Assembly (NCBI GenBank): GCA_032209605.1
Contig: JASFXZ010000035.1
Coordinates: 6,177,748 to 6,241,747, forward strand
Direction of reading: 5' to 3'
Length of the DNA stretch: 64,000 nt
Origin: Mactromeris polynyma
Lineage: Eukaryota > Mollusca > Bivalvia > Venerida > Mactridae
The position numbers and the translations under genes were made by a program. The notes beneath the pieces are model-generated. The model was given only the letters and a program-made list of their open reading frames with translations. It did not search any database and was not told the origin of the DNA. This document shows positions 25,260 through 36,653 of the stretch, piece after piece (the stretch's first letter is position 1; each line of letters opens with the position of its first letter).

Positions 25260-25366
25260 CAATTTATTGCACGGCGTGTCAACGCCGTGCATATTGAGTT
25301 CTGTTAGCGTCGTTTTGCAATGGACTCGGTTAAGAACAAAATTGGGCGAAAAATCGAACAGAGCCT
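25260..25366 (+). promoter_or_regulatory. CpG-rich patch, left half of a promoter-like region split by a MITE
   Basis: CpG-rich sequence (AACGCCGTGC, GTTAGCGTCG) in otherwise CpG-poor DNA, beginning with an interrupted palindrome GCACGGCG...CGCCGTGC at 25270-25289. An ATG at 25320 starts an open frame that runs into the MITE at 25367. Together with 25583-25692 this looks like one promoter-like patch before insertion. Function is inferred. Confidence 0.4.
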
Positions 25367-25590
25367 AGGTGGGACTAAAATCCGGGACTTTAAAAAAATC
25401 CGGGACTTTGGTGGGAAAATCCGGGATCGATATTTTGGACTATATCGTAGGTATCAACGGTCAATAACGGATAGAGGAACATTCGTTCACACCCTTCAGT
25501 TAACATATGTTCCACTCGAACAATTTTTAAAAATCGATCCCGGAGAATCCCGGATCACGGATAACGGGTTTCAGTCCCACCCCAGAGCCT
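25359..25590. mobile_element. hAT-like MITE with exact 8-bp target-site duplication
   Basis: CAGAGCCT occurs at 25359-25366 and again at 25583-25590, directly flanking a 216-bp element (25367-25582). The termini are imperfect inverted repeats: AGGTGGGACTAAAATCCGGG at the left and, on the complement of the right end, GGGTGGGACTGAAACCCG. ATCCGGGA is repeated several times inside. An 8-bp duplication fits the hAT superfamily. No transposase is present, so it is non-autonomous. The exact duplication suggests a fairly recent insertion. The 110-codon frame at 25320-25652 reads straight through the element and is unlikely to be native. Confidence 0.75.
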
Positions 25591-25692
25591 ATTGTGCGCC
25601 TGCGCAGACCGGCGGGAATATATGTCGGGAAGCGAACGATTGTGCGTTGTAACGTCATTATTGATTTTGTAGGCTACAAAAGCTAAATTAAG
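25583..25692 (+). promoter_or_regulatory. CpG-rich promoter-like patch with an NRF1-like site and a possible 5' UTR donor
   Basis: TGCGCCTGCGCA at 25595-25606 resembles the NRF1 palindrome. AACGTCAT at 25651-25658 contains a CRE half-site. CpGs are frequent here. A good donor consensus AAG|GTATGT lies at 25692/25693. It could be a promoter and non-coding first exon for a transcript running to 27488 or beyond. A pyrimidine-rich acceptor (CTTTTATTGCAG) ends at 26367 and could start a second untranslated exon. This is inference from motifs only. Confidence 0.4.
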
Positions 25693-27487
25693 GTATGTGA
25701 TTTTGTTGTATATTATGATTGATGTCATTAACTAATATTTTCAACTGTATAATTATTAAATTTATCGTTTCAACATTGTGGTTGACCCATCGCGTGGTTG
25801 ACCTACATTTTATTTGTTATTGTTATGATGCAGCCAGCATTCGTCTCTGTGCTCTGTTTAATATTTTGCAGTATTTTCCCTCATTCATAAGTCATGTATC
25901 GGTCAAACATGCGTGATAATTAACATGTAAACGTTTAAACTCGCAGGTTGTATTAAATACACTGATCACATGTTCTAACCTTACAGCGATTTTCCGAAAA
26001 TGTACTTTCAGTTTCAACTTTCAATTTCATTATTACATGCAGACTGAATGTGTCTAAGTACATAAGCGTCGACTCGATTTAGCATATTCCTGTATGACCT
26101 CCAATACTTGGAAATGACCCTGGCCTCGGATATGAAATTGCAATGACTTTCAATTTTAAAAGTCCACGGAAAACACTGCCAATGATAGATGGAGAATCTC
26201 AATTAAGCTAGATAATTGTCTGATGACATCTTCAAATTGATGTCTTCAGATACACGATCAGCAAATGAATGGCTGTTCTAAAACATTATTTGAGATGAAA
26301 GGCAAAATGCATTATTATTCATTGGAAAGTCTAATGCAGTATTTAATTGATTTACCTTTTATTGCAGCAAGAAGCTGTATGTGAGGTACTGAGAATGTCA
26401 AAATAAAGAACATATATTTTGAAGATGCAACAAACAAATGTTAGGTGGCCTTATGGTGCAAATGTGTGAATGAAACCTTTCAACCTGGAGACTTGTCATA
26501 ACAGACAGTGTTTCAAATACCTACAGAAATGAAGTTTCCCTTTCAACAACATCCCAGACCTTAGTCACGGTATGTCACATGGTTCTCCTACTGTATAATA
26601 AACTCACTTTAAACAGATAAAAAATAGTGACTTTGAAAGCCTTGGAAAACTCGCGTTGAAGTGAGTGTAACATTTCCTTGTATATAAGTTCATAATTTGA
26701 AGTTTAATACTTAAATGTTCATGGAAAAAGTTAATTTGAAAGACATGTTGAATGAATAAAATAGCAGTACAAAACAAATCCTGTTTTGGTCCTTGAATTT
26801 TGTGAAAATACCCTTTGAAGAGTCCTTGAATTTTTTTTGGGAAGGGTGGGAAATCTGATTAGTGTTGTGTCTTGAACAACAGACAAATTGTGAGGTTAAT
26901 TATTGCAATTATAGGAAATGATACATTGATATTCTGCTATACAAATTTAAATAGCAAGTTCAAATTATTGCAATCCTGTCGCCTGTTACCTTAAGCTAAA
27001 ATAAGATATTGCAAAAAAATTCTGAATGTACTTTAGTACAGTAGTTATATCATCAAAAAGGCATAAAGTTTTTTTTGTCCATTCAGATAGTTTTAGTTTA
27101 ATAATTTTAGCAGCTGTCAACTGATACTTTTGAAATACATTGTTATTGGTTAATACTTTTTAATACCATTAAATTTTACATGGAGACATTAATATGTCAT
27201 GGTTATAATAAACATGTAACTAAATCCATTGTTAAAGCAGAAAAGTAAAGAAATACACAATTAAAGAACAACAAACCGTCAAAGATTATATGCAGTAGCA
27301 AGATCAAAGTAATACATTTTTTTTATCATAAACATGATTTGGTCACTTATCCTCACACTCCATCAAAAAGAGCTTTAACACTAGGCGAAAGGTTCAACAC
27401 CTAAATATAGCAAAAATTGTTCAGATATTTTTTAAATATGTTTCATTAATACCCTTACAATATACCTATACTATTGTATTTTAACAG
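25693..27487 (+). other. Intron-like, no recognised gene
   Basis: AT-rich sequence with one good-looking acceptor at 26367 but no coding frame following it. No repeat recognised. Confidence 0.45.
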
Positions 27488-27678
27488 AAAACAGAATTTC
27501 CAGTAGAAGACTTATTGATGAGGTGGATAGTGTTTGTCAGGAAGAAGATGAGTTCTCCTTCTTAACAATAGATGACAAAGTAGTTGTGGTACCTGTAGGA
27601 ATGGTGAAGCAGATGTTCTCAGATATGCAAGATGAACATTACAGCTTCATATTGTTGCCTTGTGTAAACCTTGAATAA
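27488..27678 (+). CDS. Unassigned terminal coding exon with its own stop
   Basis: After the acceptor TTTTAACAG (27487) a phase-1 frame reads NRISSRRLIDEVDSVCQEED, then EFSFLTIDDKVVVVPVGMVK and on to LLPCVNLE before TAA at 27676-27678: 62 codons plus one split codon. The peptide has an acidic, ordered look with alternating hydrophobic residues, unlike random intron translation. The acceptor phase matches the donors at 4541, 15019, 20129, 22900 and 25070, so it could be an alternative 3'-terminal exon making short proteins. It has no counterpart in the MYCBPAP that I know, and could belong to a separate nested gene. No AATAAA was seen close downstream. The protein family is not recognised. Confidence 0.5.
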
Positions 27679-30130
27679 GTGTCACTTGCACTTACAAGGA
27701 CAGTGATCCCTTATCTATTCGGAACAACTGACACTGCAATCAAAGTTATGCGAAAAACTAGATACTTCCATTTCTGATATCATTCGGTATTTATTCATAT
27801 CCCGGTATTGAAGGTGCTAATTTTTTTTAATTTGAAGACATGATTCCCTGTGGCATATTCAAAGTACACACCAATTTTGATAAAAAGCATGAAAAATTAT
27901 GCAATTGCTTACAAGTATAATTTCTTTTGGAATATTGTTGTTGCCAAAATTGAAAACCTGTTGCCAAATTATTGTCTTTTTCACATTTGATGTTATTGGC
28001 GAATGACAGAGGGAACCCTAGAAACAAAAAATGTGGATTTTATTCTTGATTTACGACTGTTTCAGAGAGAGAAAAAAAACTCCCCTCAACAACCTCTAAC
28101 ACACCACTTTATTATTTTCTTCATTGGTGGCTTTTAAAAATTGAAATTTACCATTAGCAGTAACTTTATTTCTGTAGGTAATGGGGTTAATATATTGCAT
28201 CCTGTGGAGTGCAGTATTTTCTGGCCCTTTATTCTTAAATGTATAAAATCAGCTTGTTAGTGCAATGAAATTTACTTCAGGGACAATATTTATAATATTT
28301 GTGCATACGCCTTGGCATGTAACCAGGAAAGTACTGGGTAGATTCCAGGAAAGTACTGGTTAGATGCCAGGAAAATGGTAACTGTACGACGGGTCTCATT
28401 GGCACTATGCAGTGACCGTATTTGGCTTCAAAAATTGTCTGTTTGACCTATACTCCTCTACTGGCATCAAAAAAGTATATTTATGGTGTGCGGCAGACAT
28501 ACCGGGTCGACCAAATTACCATAATGTGCATTATAAAATGTGCGCGGCGACGGGCGACCTCATAAACACAGTAATACTATACATACATACCTTTTTACTG
28601 TATGGCAAAAGTTAAGTATTTCAAAAAACCACATGTAAAAAAAACCCAGTCAGCACTCAAAAGTTTTAAAAAAACCAAGCCCTCCCTTATTTTGATTTAA
28701 TTTTTGCTTGGGCCTCTTATTTGAATATATTGTACTGTGTTTTGATAGTTGACTTTGCTTGTCTTTGATACTTGTAACAGTTCTTACATTAATGTGCTTT
28801 TGCAATATTCATGTCTTGCCTCAGTCTTCAGGTGTTTTATTGCTGTTTGTTTCACTTTGATATTTTTTAATTATTTAACTCATTCTAGATTTGTTCATTG
28901 CATGATTGTCTTCAAATATTGTGTCACACAGCCCCACTCAGCCCCATTCGAATTCCAAAATAGCCACTTGGGCTTCTGATTGCCAGACATTTTTTCTAAA
29001 AAAATCTATTTACCCTTTGGCTGATTTGCTATGAACATGGCGCATGATTGTACTGTACCAAAATTACATCCAACATCTGATTCGCTGACATATTTTGGAT
29101 ATTATATCTAAAGCTGCTAGAGCAGTTTAAACCGAATCGGGTAAAAATGTTCATTGAATAGCCCTATGCTGTGTCTGCAGTCTACTTTCAACTTTTGATA
29201 CAACTGGTCTAACATACTTTTTGTTACCTGACTAAGCTCAAAGTAGTTTCCTTTAAAACAAAGCTTAAATGATTTGACCTGGATATTCGATTCATGTATA
29301 AACTATATAAAAGATGATGTTTTTGCAATTAAGCTGCATATGAAGTAAACAGTTTAGTACTAATATTTAACTACAATGTATAATTATATAAACTTTGTTA
29401 TTGCTTGTACAGATGTGTTCATCATCTTGTATTTATTATGTCTCCACATGTTGTATGTTTGTCTGTCCAGTCTGCCTTGTTCTCCCTTTATCTCCAAAAT
29501 CCAGTGATAGATTTTCATCAACTTGCTGGGAAGTATCAGTATGAAGTCTAGTAGTTCATATTGTAATTTGGGGTCATAATGTTAAAAGTCAAGGTCACAG
29601 GTGTCAGAAACTTGAAAACCTTGTCTGCTGTTCATCTCTAAAAAAACCTGTTACATTTTCATCAAAGTTGTGCTTTGAAAATTAATTGGAAAATACCCCA
29701 CTGCAACAAGATTACTCATAACCTATGGCAAGCTAGTGTTATCATAACTTTATGCCTGGCCATACTGATTTTACTCTAATTTAGCGAGGATAGAATTTAA
29801 TATGTCATTTCATAATTAAATATTCACAAACGTTACATAAAGGGTCTAATATCTTTGTATTTCATTTATTTACAATCGTGACAAACATTTCACTTGTTTT
29901 ACAGTCTTAAGGTTCTACCATTATTACTGACCATTTTTCTTTATTTTGGATTGAAAATCTAGCATTTCTAGAACAAGTCGGATTGAAGATCTCTTGGAAA
30001 AAATGTTTATTCTTTCTTCAATAATTTTTTATTCTTTTTCACATTTATGTCTTATGTTTTTGTTTTATTCCATATTCCATGCAAACCTTCTTACCTAGTT
30101 ACACAAACTTTGATATTATAAAACTGTTAA
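27679..30130 (+). other. Intron-like, no recognised gene
   Basis: Mostly AT-rich. A 22-bp unit (CCAGGAAAGTACTGG plus GTAGATT or TTAGATG) is repeated two and a half times at about 28324-28377. The segment 28380-28600 is locally CpG-rich (GACGGG, GCGGCGACGGGCGA) and holds a 67-codon frame at 28412-28615. This may be an old repeat or gene remnant, but I cannot assign it. Confidence 0.45.
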
Positions 30131-30319
30131 CAGTCAAACCTGTCTGTAAAGACCACCCATGGGAACAGCAAAATGTGGTCTTTGTTTACAGGTGGTCTCT
30201 ATTAACATATTAAATATCATTTAAAATGGTCTGATGGGAGATAACATTGATGGTCTTTGCAGACAGGTTTTGCAATAGTGGTCTTTGTTCGCAGGTGGTC
30301 TTTAACACAGGTTTGACTA
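30131..30319. mobile_element. Tc1/mariner-like MITE (CAGTCAAACCTG type)
   Basis: Left end CAGTCAAACCTGTCTGTAAA, right end mirror ACACAGGTTTGACT. The halves contain matching GACCACC / GGTGGTCTTT segments. It is about 189 bp with no coding capacity, and related in plan to the 23193 family. Confidence 0.75.
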
Positions 30320-30399
30320 TAGTTACAAAACAGAAACTTATATGCAACGAGTTGCCAGCTTGGCTACATAGACAAGTGGTACTGTCCCACACCCCATTT

Positions 30400-31300
30400 G
30401 TTTGCTTTGATTGTATTGAGTAATCGTTTTTGCTTTTTGGTCATTATTGCATTATTTCTTTCTACTGTTAATATGTATGTGATATATGTAAATACGTTTA
30501 TATTTCTCTTTGCTATGTTCTTTTTGTTTACTTCTCTAGTTATTCATATACTAAGTCTGCTAAATCCGTCTGTGTACACCTCCTATCACTTTTGTAGATT
30601 CAGGTATCATTTACAGTTTTCATTTACATATACAATTTCACCATTATCCAGTCCTCCACAAAGTTTATACTCATTATACATTCACACTGCTTGATAACTT
30701 ATCCAGTGTGTGATTATAGCATGCAGTTGTTACATACTGAAGTGATATCATATTTTGACAAGGTGCTATATCATTTAGTGATTAATGTTTTTGTATTGAG
30801 TTATTGTGTTGCATTTTGGTCACTTTTGCATTATTTCTTTCCAATGTAAATATGTTTGAGATATAAGTAAATACGGTTTTATTTCTCTTAGCTATGTTCT
30901 TTGCCTTATTATAATAGTCATTCATATACTACGGCCTGCTTACACTTCCTACCACTTGTTCATTCAGGAAGCATTTTATAGTTCTCTCATGTGTCACTTT
31001 TTAGCTATCATTTACATTAACTTACACTATTTTTCTAACTTTCAAAATGTCTAAACTCATTTTACATTCACACATTGCTTGATTAATTCAGTGTGTGATG
31101 CTGGGTGTCTGTTTGTCCACTGACATGTTGTTAATTAAACTGTAGTGCTCTCACATTTTGACATGATATGCAATATCATTTAGTGATTATTGTTCTTCTT
31201 TTTAATTTTTAGTAAATACTAATTATGTAAATTTGTCGTTATTTCATTATTTATTTCTACCGTGATAATGATTGTGATTTATGTTAATATGTTTCAATCA
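30400..31300. repeat. Diverged tandem duplication, unit about 380-405 bp, 2.3 copies
   Basis: Matching landmarks recur in order. GCATTATTTCTTTC occurs at about 30449 and 30828 and, weaker, near 31243. TATTTCTCTTTGCTATGTTC occurs in copy 1 and a near match in copy 2. TCATTCATATACTA-like, GATTCAGG/CATTCAGG, and TCATTTAGTGATTA (30771 and 31176) also recur. The spacing of 379-405 bp reflects indels. The 98-codon hydrophobic frame at 30398-30694 lies within copy 1 and is not preserved in copy 2, so it is not a gene. Confidence 0.75.
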
Positions 31301-32514
31301 ATGTTTTGCATTTTGAGATGTATAATGTTGTCTTAATTTACATGCATGATGTTCATTATCATGAAAGTTTTCCGCACTATCAATTTCTGTTTAACTGTCC
31401 ATACAAAAACTAGTCTGTTCCTTAATAAATTCCTACTACTAAAACTACAAATGTACTTTTTATACATTAATATATAGTTACACATTAAAGCATAATAAAC
31501 ACATACTGTTAGTTCAAATTGCAGTTGTTCTATTTCATTTTGTTTACGCCGTGCACCCACCTTTGCTGCATCAGGCAGCAATTTTTTACTTGTACTTATA
31601 TTTATTTCAGTCTCATCTCTGTACAATATGCATATAACATACGATATTATAGATGTACATTATACAATTGTACAAAGCCATTCATAAAGCCACTTAGTTT
31701 GATACTGTACTTGATATTTTACTTAAAAACTGCCTGAATATCATTATTTATAAATCATAAAACTATAGTTTTGGTTGGGTTGAAATGTTTGAAGGTTTTA
31801 ATAATTGATTGGCAATTGATTGAGCCAATTTACCCATGTGACATGATTGTCCTTAAACCATTGGTTTAAGATGTAAAATGTAAGCAACTGTTTATTGCAA
31901 TATTTAAAAAACATTGTGATAATTGCTATAAAGGGAGGCAATCCATTGAAAATATGAAAAAGTGAAAAATTTGGTTATTAGTGCCAGACCAATACTGTAA
32001 CATTGATACATTATTAGTTTTCAATGACTACATTATGTTGTATATAAAAATAATAGTCTTTTGAAATATTTAGTGCAAAAATATGAAGTCCTTTTGTTTT
32101 CTAAGAAATTTAACAGTAAATTGGATGATTTTTTAAAAAAAATTGAATATATTCTACATTATATAAAGCAACTATTTTTTTAGAAACATTTATGCATCAT
32201 TGATTCTAATGGTAATTAGTAGGTCAGATAGGTCAGACATGATTCCTAAGTTACAATGACGTATACTATTATAAATCTTAATTGAAGTTCACACCATGCA
32301 GGTCAGACAATGGTGATGTCTGTGATTGCTGACCATGTTCATGTAAGGAAACCACTGATAACACATGGTCATGGATGAATCATGATCAAACATCATCAGA
32401 AAATATTAATATAAAGAAGCCATTTCCTAAACACCATGGGTGATGCATTAGTATAGTTTTTTAAGTTGAAACATATTTATTTTACATTGTCAAACAAGTT
32501 CTTACAACTTTGAC
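31301..32514 (+). other. Intron-like, no recognised gene
   Basis: AT-rich, no exon or clear repeat. Confidence 0.45.
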
Positions 32515-32657
32515 TAACCACTCTCGGTGTCTGTTTCCTCATGCCAAATTGAGGGATTGTGAATATCTTTATTAAACCAGCCTATCGCTAGGCTCAAACT
32601 CACGACCTTCAGATCAGGAGTCAGGCGATCTACCCCTCCACCACTGCGCCTCCCTAA
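32515..32657 (-). mobile_element. tRNA-derived SINE remnant, minus strand
   Basis: On the minus strand about 32657-32583 forms a tRNA-like head. It has GGGAGGCGCAGTGGTGGAGG (A-box region), an anticodon-arm-like CCTGACTCCTGATC, then a decayed B-box GTGAGTTTGAGCC. The body ends in a stretch resembling GGCATGAGGAAACAGACACC. A more decayed relative lies near 38180-38316. Confidence 0.6.
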
Positions 32658-33792
32658 AGACATGTCTATAATACAAAACATTTAAACCATCATTTCTATT
32701 TATTTTTCCTTTTTTCATTTAATGTTCTTGTGATATGGTCAAACTATAAATGATGTACCGCAGACTGCCTGAGAGTTGATTTTATAATACTTGATTTAAA
32801 AGTGACATTATAAAATTTTCATTGCAATAAAGTTGAGTATAATTATTAATAACAATTTTTGTTTGTGGCTCACATGATTTATTTACACTACAACAATGAC
32901 TTGTAAAGCAATTCAAGAAAGGAATAACCGTTAGTGCAATGACATTGTGTAATTTAATAAAATATTACCTACCTGCTATAATTATTATAGGTACTCCTTT
33001 CAAATATTTAACATTTTCTCCACATAAGTTGATGAATTCTCCCTTCCATAATGAGCAGGGTACTACATCATACTTCACGTTTAGTCCTTTTTTTAAAATC
33101 CAGTACAATTTTCATTATTTAACGAAAATCGTTTTCAGCATAATGCTTGAGACAATGGTTTCCTCTACTTACGAATTGCACTTCTATATGACTTAAGAAA
33201 TTTCCATTCACCTAACTACAAGTTGTTAAATATATCATATAACTTTGTATACTATTCAACTGTTCACATTGTCTTTAGATGATGTTTAATCACAGCCTGC
33301 AATTCCAAATAGTGTAAAACATTGATTTCATGGTTGAAGACCATTCTCTTATATCTTATTCTGAAAAGATCATTTTCAGTGCTGTATCACTCCAGGGAGC
33401 AATCAATATTTCATGCACTATTTTATGATATCTTATTCTACTCTATTCATCAGTCAAATACCCAATATAGACTGGGTGTTTTTGTCCTTAATCAGCTCTG
33501 TCTACACTTCATTGTTGTAGCATTTGTAAAAAGACAAAAGAATAGTGTTAAATTTAAAGGATGTATTGTATTTTAGTGCCATTGGTTTAACTCATACTGT
33601 TATATGGTCTCTCACTTCACAAATGAACAACCAATACTGGAAACAAGTGACAGATTAACAAATCTTGCAATGTCTATACAACCTATCGTGTACATGTAGT
33701 GCTTTACTGACAAGTTAGGTTGGACCACAGCTTGCAAAGATTTGACTACAAAACTGTAGAGGTTAAGCCAATACCTAGAAAGAATGGGACAT
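32658..33792 (+). other. Intron-like, no recognised gene
   Basis: AT-rich. Frames at 32939-33196 and 33322-33576 are without splice or homology support. Confidence 0.45.
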
Positions 33793-34660
33793 TGACTGCA
33801 ATGGTTGGTCCACTGACTGCAATGGTTGGTCCACTGACTGCAATGGTTGGGTCACTGACTGCAATGGTTGGGTCACTGACTGCAATGGTTGGTCCACTGA
33901 CTGCAATGGTTGGGTCACTGACTGCAATGGTTGGTCCACCGACTGCAATGGTGGGGCCACTGACTGCAATGGTGGGGTCACTGACTGCAATGGTTGGGTC
34001 ACTGACTGCAATGGTTGGTCCACTGACTGCAATGGTTGGGTCACTGACTTCAATGGTTGGTCCACCGACTGCAATGGTGGGGCCACTGACTGCAATGGTG
34101 GGGCCACTGACTGCAATGGTTGGTCCACTGACTGCAATGGTGGGGCCACTGACTGCAATGGTGGGGCCACTGACTGCAATGGTGGGGCCACTGACTGCAA
34201 TGGTGGGGCCACTGACTGCAATGGTGGGGCCACTGACTGCAATGGTGGGGCCACTGACTGCAATGGTGGGGCCACTGACTGCAATGGTGGGGCCACTGAC
34301 TGCAATGGTTGGTCCACTGACTGCAATGGTGGGGCCACTGACTGCAATGGTGGGGCCACTGACTGCAATGGTGGGGCCACTGACTGCAATGGTGGGGCCA
34401 CTGACTGCAATGGTGGGGCCACTGACTGCAATGGTGGGGCCACTGACTGCAATGGTGGGGCCACTGACTACAATGGTTGGTCCACTGACTGCAATGGTTG
34501 GTCCACTGACTGCAATGGTGGGGCCACTGACTGCAATGGTGGGGCCACTGACTGCAATGGTGGGGCCACTGACTGCAATGGTGGGGCCACTGACTGCAAT
34601 GGTTGGTCCACCGACTGCAATGGTGGGGCCACTGACTGCAATGGTTGGGCCACTGACTGC
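33793..34660. repeat. 21-bp minisatellite, about 41 copies
   Basis: The unit TGACTGCAATGGTGGGGCCA plus C repeats with almost no length change. Variants replace GGTGGGGCC with GGTTGGTCC or GGTTGGGTC, and CTGAC with CCGAC. The TTGG variants cluster at the left end and the GGGG form dominates the middle. Because 21 is a multiple of three and the unit lacks stops in several frames, long frames arise on both strands: (TAMVGPL)n on + from 33720, and (IAVSGPT)n or (PLQSVAP)n on -. I see no start context, splice signal or non-repeat domain that would make this a real gene. Confidence 0.97.
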
Positions 34661-35290
34661 AAGGCTTTGGCCTCTCAGACAGCATTGGTGGGACCACTGA
34701 CTGCAAGGCTTTGGCCTCTCAGACAGCAATGGTTGGGCCACTGACTGCGAGGCTTTGGCCTCTCAGAAGCAATGGTGGGGCCACTGACTGCAATGGTGGG
34801 GCCACTGACTGCAATGGTGGGGCCACTGACTGCAATGGTGGGGCCACTGACTGCAATGGTTGGGCCACTGACTGCAAGGCTTTGGCCTCTCAGACAGCAA
34901 TGGTTTGGCAACTGACTGCAAGAGCTACACCAATAACTGCTATGGTTGGGCTCATGATTACAAGAGTTTGGACTGCAATGGATGGGCCACTGACTACAAG
35001 GCTTTGGCCTCTGATTGCACAGGTTGTACCATTAGGCTTTGGCCCCTGACTGCACAGGTTGTGCCAATGACTACAAGGCTTTGGCCTCTGACTGCACAGG
35101 TTGTACCAATGACTACATGGGTTTGGCCTCTGACAGCCACTGTTGGGCCACTGACTTACTACAAACAATTGGAAAAGTAAATGACTGCAAATATTGGACC
35201 AAGAAGTTTTGTCCAGTGACTATAAGGGTTTGGCCAGTTATAATTACTGTGAAGAACATTCACTGACTGCAAAGGGTGAGCCAATGACTG
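34661..35290. repeat. Degenerate, higher-order extension of the 21-bp array
   Basis: Beyond 34660 the 21-bp units are interspersed with a longer block containing CTGCAAGGCTTTGGCCTCTC and AGACAGCAATGG. These recur near 34661, 34704, 34750 and 34876, then decay into CTGACTACAAGGCTTTGGCC variants up to about 35290. It appears to be the older, diverged side of the array. Confidence 0.85.
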
Positions 35291-36575
35291 ACTCAAAATG
35301 TGGTCCACTGCTTGCAAATGTTGGCAATGATAGCAAGTTGGACCACTGGCTGAAATGGTAGGCTACTGACTGTAAATGCAAAGGTTGTGGCCGTCTGATT
35401 CAAAGTGTGACCACTTAAGTGCCAAGGTTGGACTCGTGCTGACTTCTCAGGTAGAGTTGCTCAATGCAAAGGTGAGACTGTTCACTGCACATGTTAGATT
35501 GCTGACTCTTGGGTTTCAAACATTTGTTTGGTTAAAATCTTTCACAAAGTGCTAAAGTTAAGTATGTTTTTTTTAACATGTTTTTACAATTGAATTGGTT
35601 CATTTAATTGATCTTTTGATTCCTGTCAAGTGTGATTAAGGGAGTCTTGTTTGACAAGTACAGTAAATCTTCATAATAATTTAAAAAATCATTGTAGATA
35701 TATCCATATACAAAGGCTTTTGTTTGATTATGAATAGTCTTAAAGATTAAAGGAGTTGGTAAGAGCAGTAAGTACTAAAAATATAATGATGTCTATGATT
35801 TATGTAATAACCCCAAGGATATTGTTATTGATAAATGTTTTCCAACTAATTTGACCACAATAAATACATGATTGTTTGTTGTGATATTTGTTCTTGTTTT
35901 GAAGTTATGTCGGATAATAATCTTTACATGGATATAGTGACTGAATAAAGTTAAGAATATGTTTAAATCAATACACTTTATATGTATGAATCAAATTGAC
36001 TTCATTTTTGTTATCTTGAAGGAATTATGCATTAGTTCATTGTATTTTAGTTATTATATATTTTACTGGAGTGAAATAAAATGAAAATGAACCCGTAATA
36101 AACTGACTGTGGAGATTACTATTGAATATTTAGAAATTTGATATCATGCACTACACCGATGATAAAGTTATCATAGCTCTTGTGTACAATGCGTAAAATT
36201 CTAAGCAGCGGACTTTTGAATGTACTAAAACATGATAATGCCAATTCATTTTATAGAATTATAAAAAAAAGTTAATTATTTTCCATTAATTAAATTTTAA
36301 TGGCCGATATTTCTGCATAAAGGCAGAGATATATAGAATACAATCTTGAATCAATATTTGGCAAATAATTATTCATTGATGTTTGGATAGCAAATCAAAG
36401 TGTCATTGAAGATTATTTTTTTGTAGGTATTATTAAAATCAATGTGTGGATTTTAATTATAATGTTTTTGTGAATATTCAGGGCTGAAAGAAATTGTTAA
36501 TAAAGTTTTTGTAAGTTAGACTGAAAAATTGAGGCATTGGAATGAAATCCACCCCATAGTGTGAGTTTGAATATA
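35291..36575 (+). other. Intron-like, no recognised gene
   Basis: Traces of the preceding repeat persist to about 35500 (GTTGGACCACTGGCTGAAAT). After that it is AT-rich with nothing recognised. Confidence 0.45.
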
Positions 36576-36653
36576 GAGGGCTCAACGCAACACTGTCGTA
36601 ACTCCTATATAAATACATAGGAGTTACGACAGTGTTGCGTTAATTGAGCCCTC
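36576..36653. repeat. Near-perfect 78-bp hairpin (palindrome)
   Basis: The left arm, 36576-36608, starts GAGGGCTCAACGCAACACTG. The right arm, 36617-36653, ends TTGAGCCCTC. The arms pair over 33 bp without a mismatch; the right arm has a single 4-base TTAA bulge. The loop is ATAAATAC. Flanks are AT-rich (TATA / AATATAT). This could be a fold-back mini-transposon, or yield a small hairpin RNA if transcribed within the intron. Confidence 0.95.

Noticed and set aside
25320..25652. 110-codon + strand frame
   Set aside because: It reads through a hAT-like MITE and its target duplication; the frame depends on the insertion.
30398..30694. 98-codon hydrophobic frame suggesting a membrane protein
   Set aside because: AT-rich DNA inside one copy of a tandem duplication; the frame is not kept in the second copy.
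33720..34700. 326-codon + strand frame and overlapping long minus-strand frames
   Set aside because: They consist of a 21-bp minisatellite translated in a register divisible by three; no splice sites, start context or non-repeat domain.
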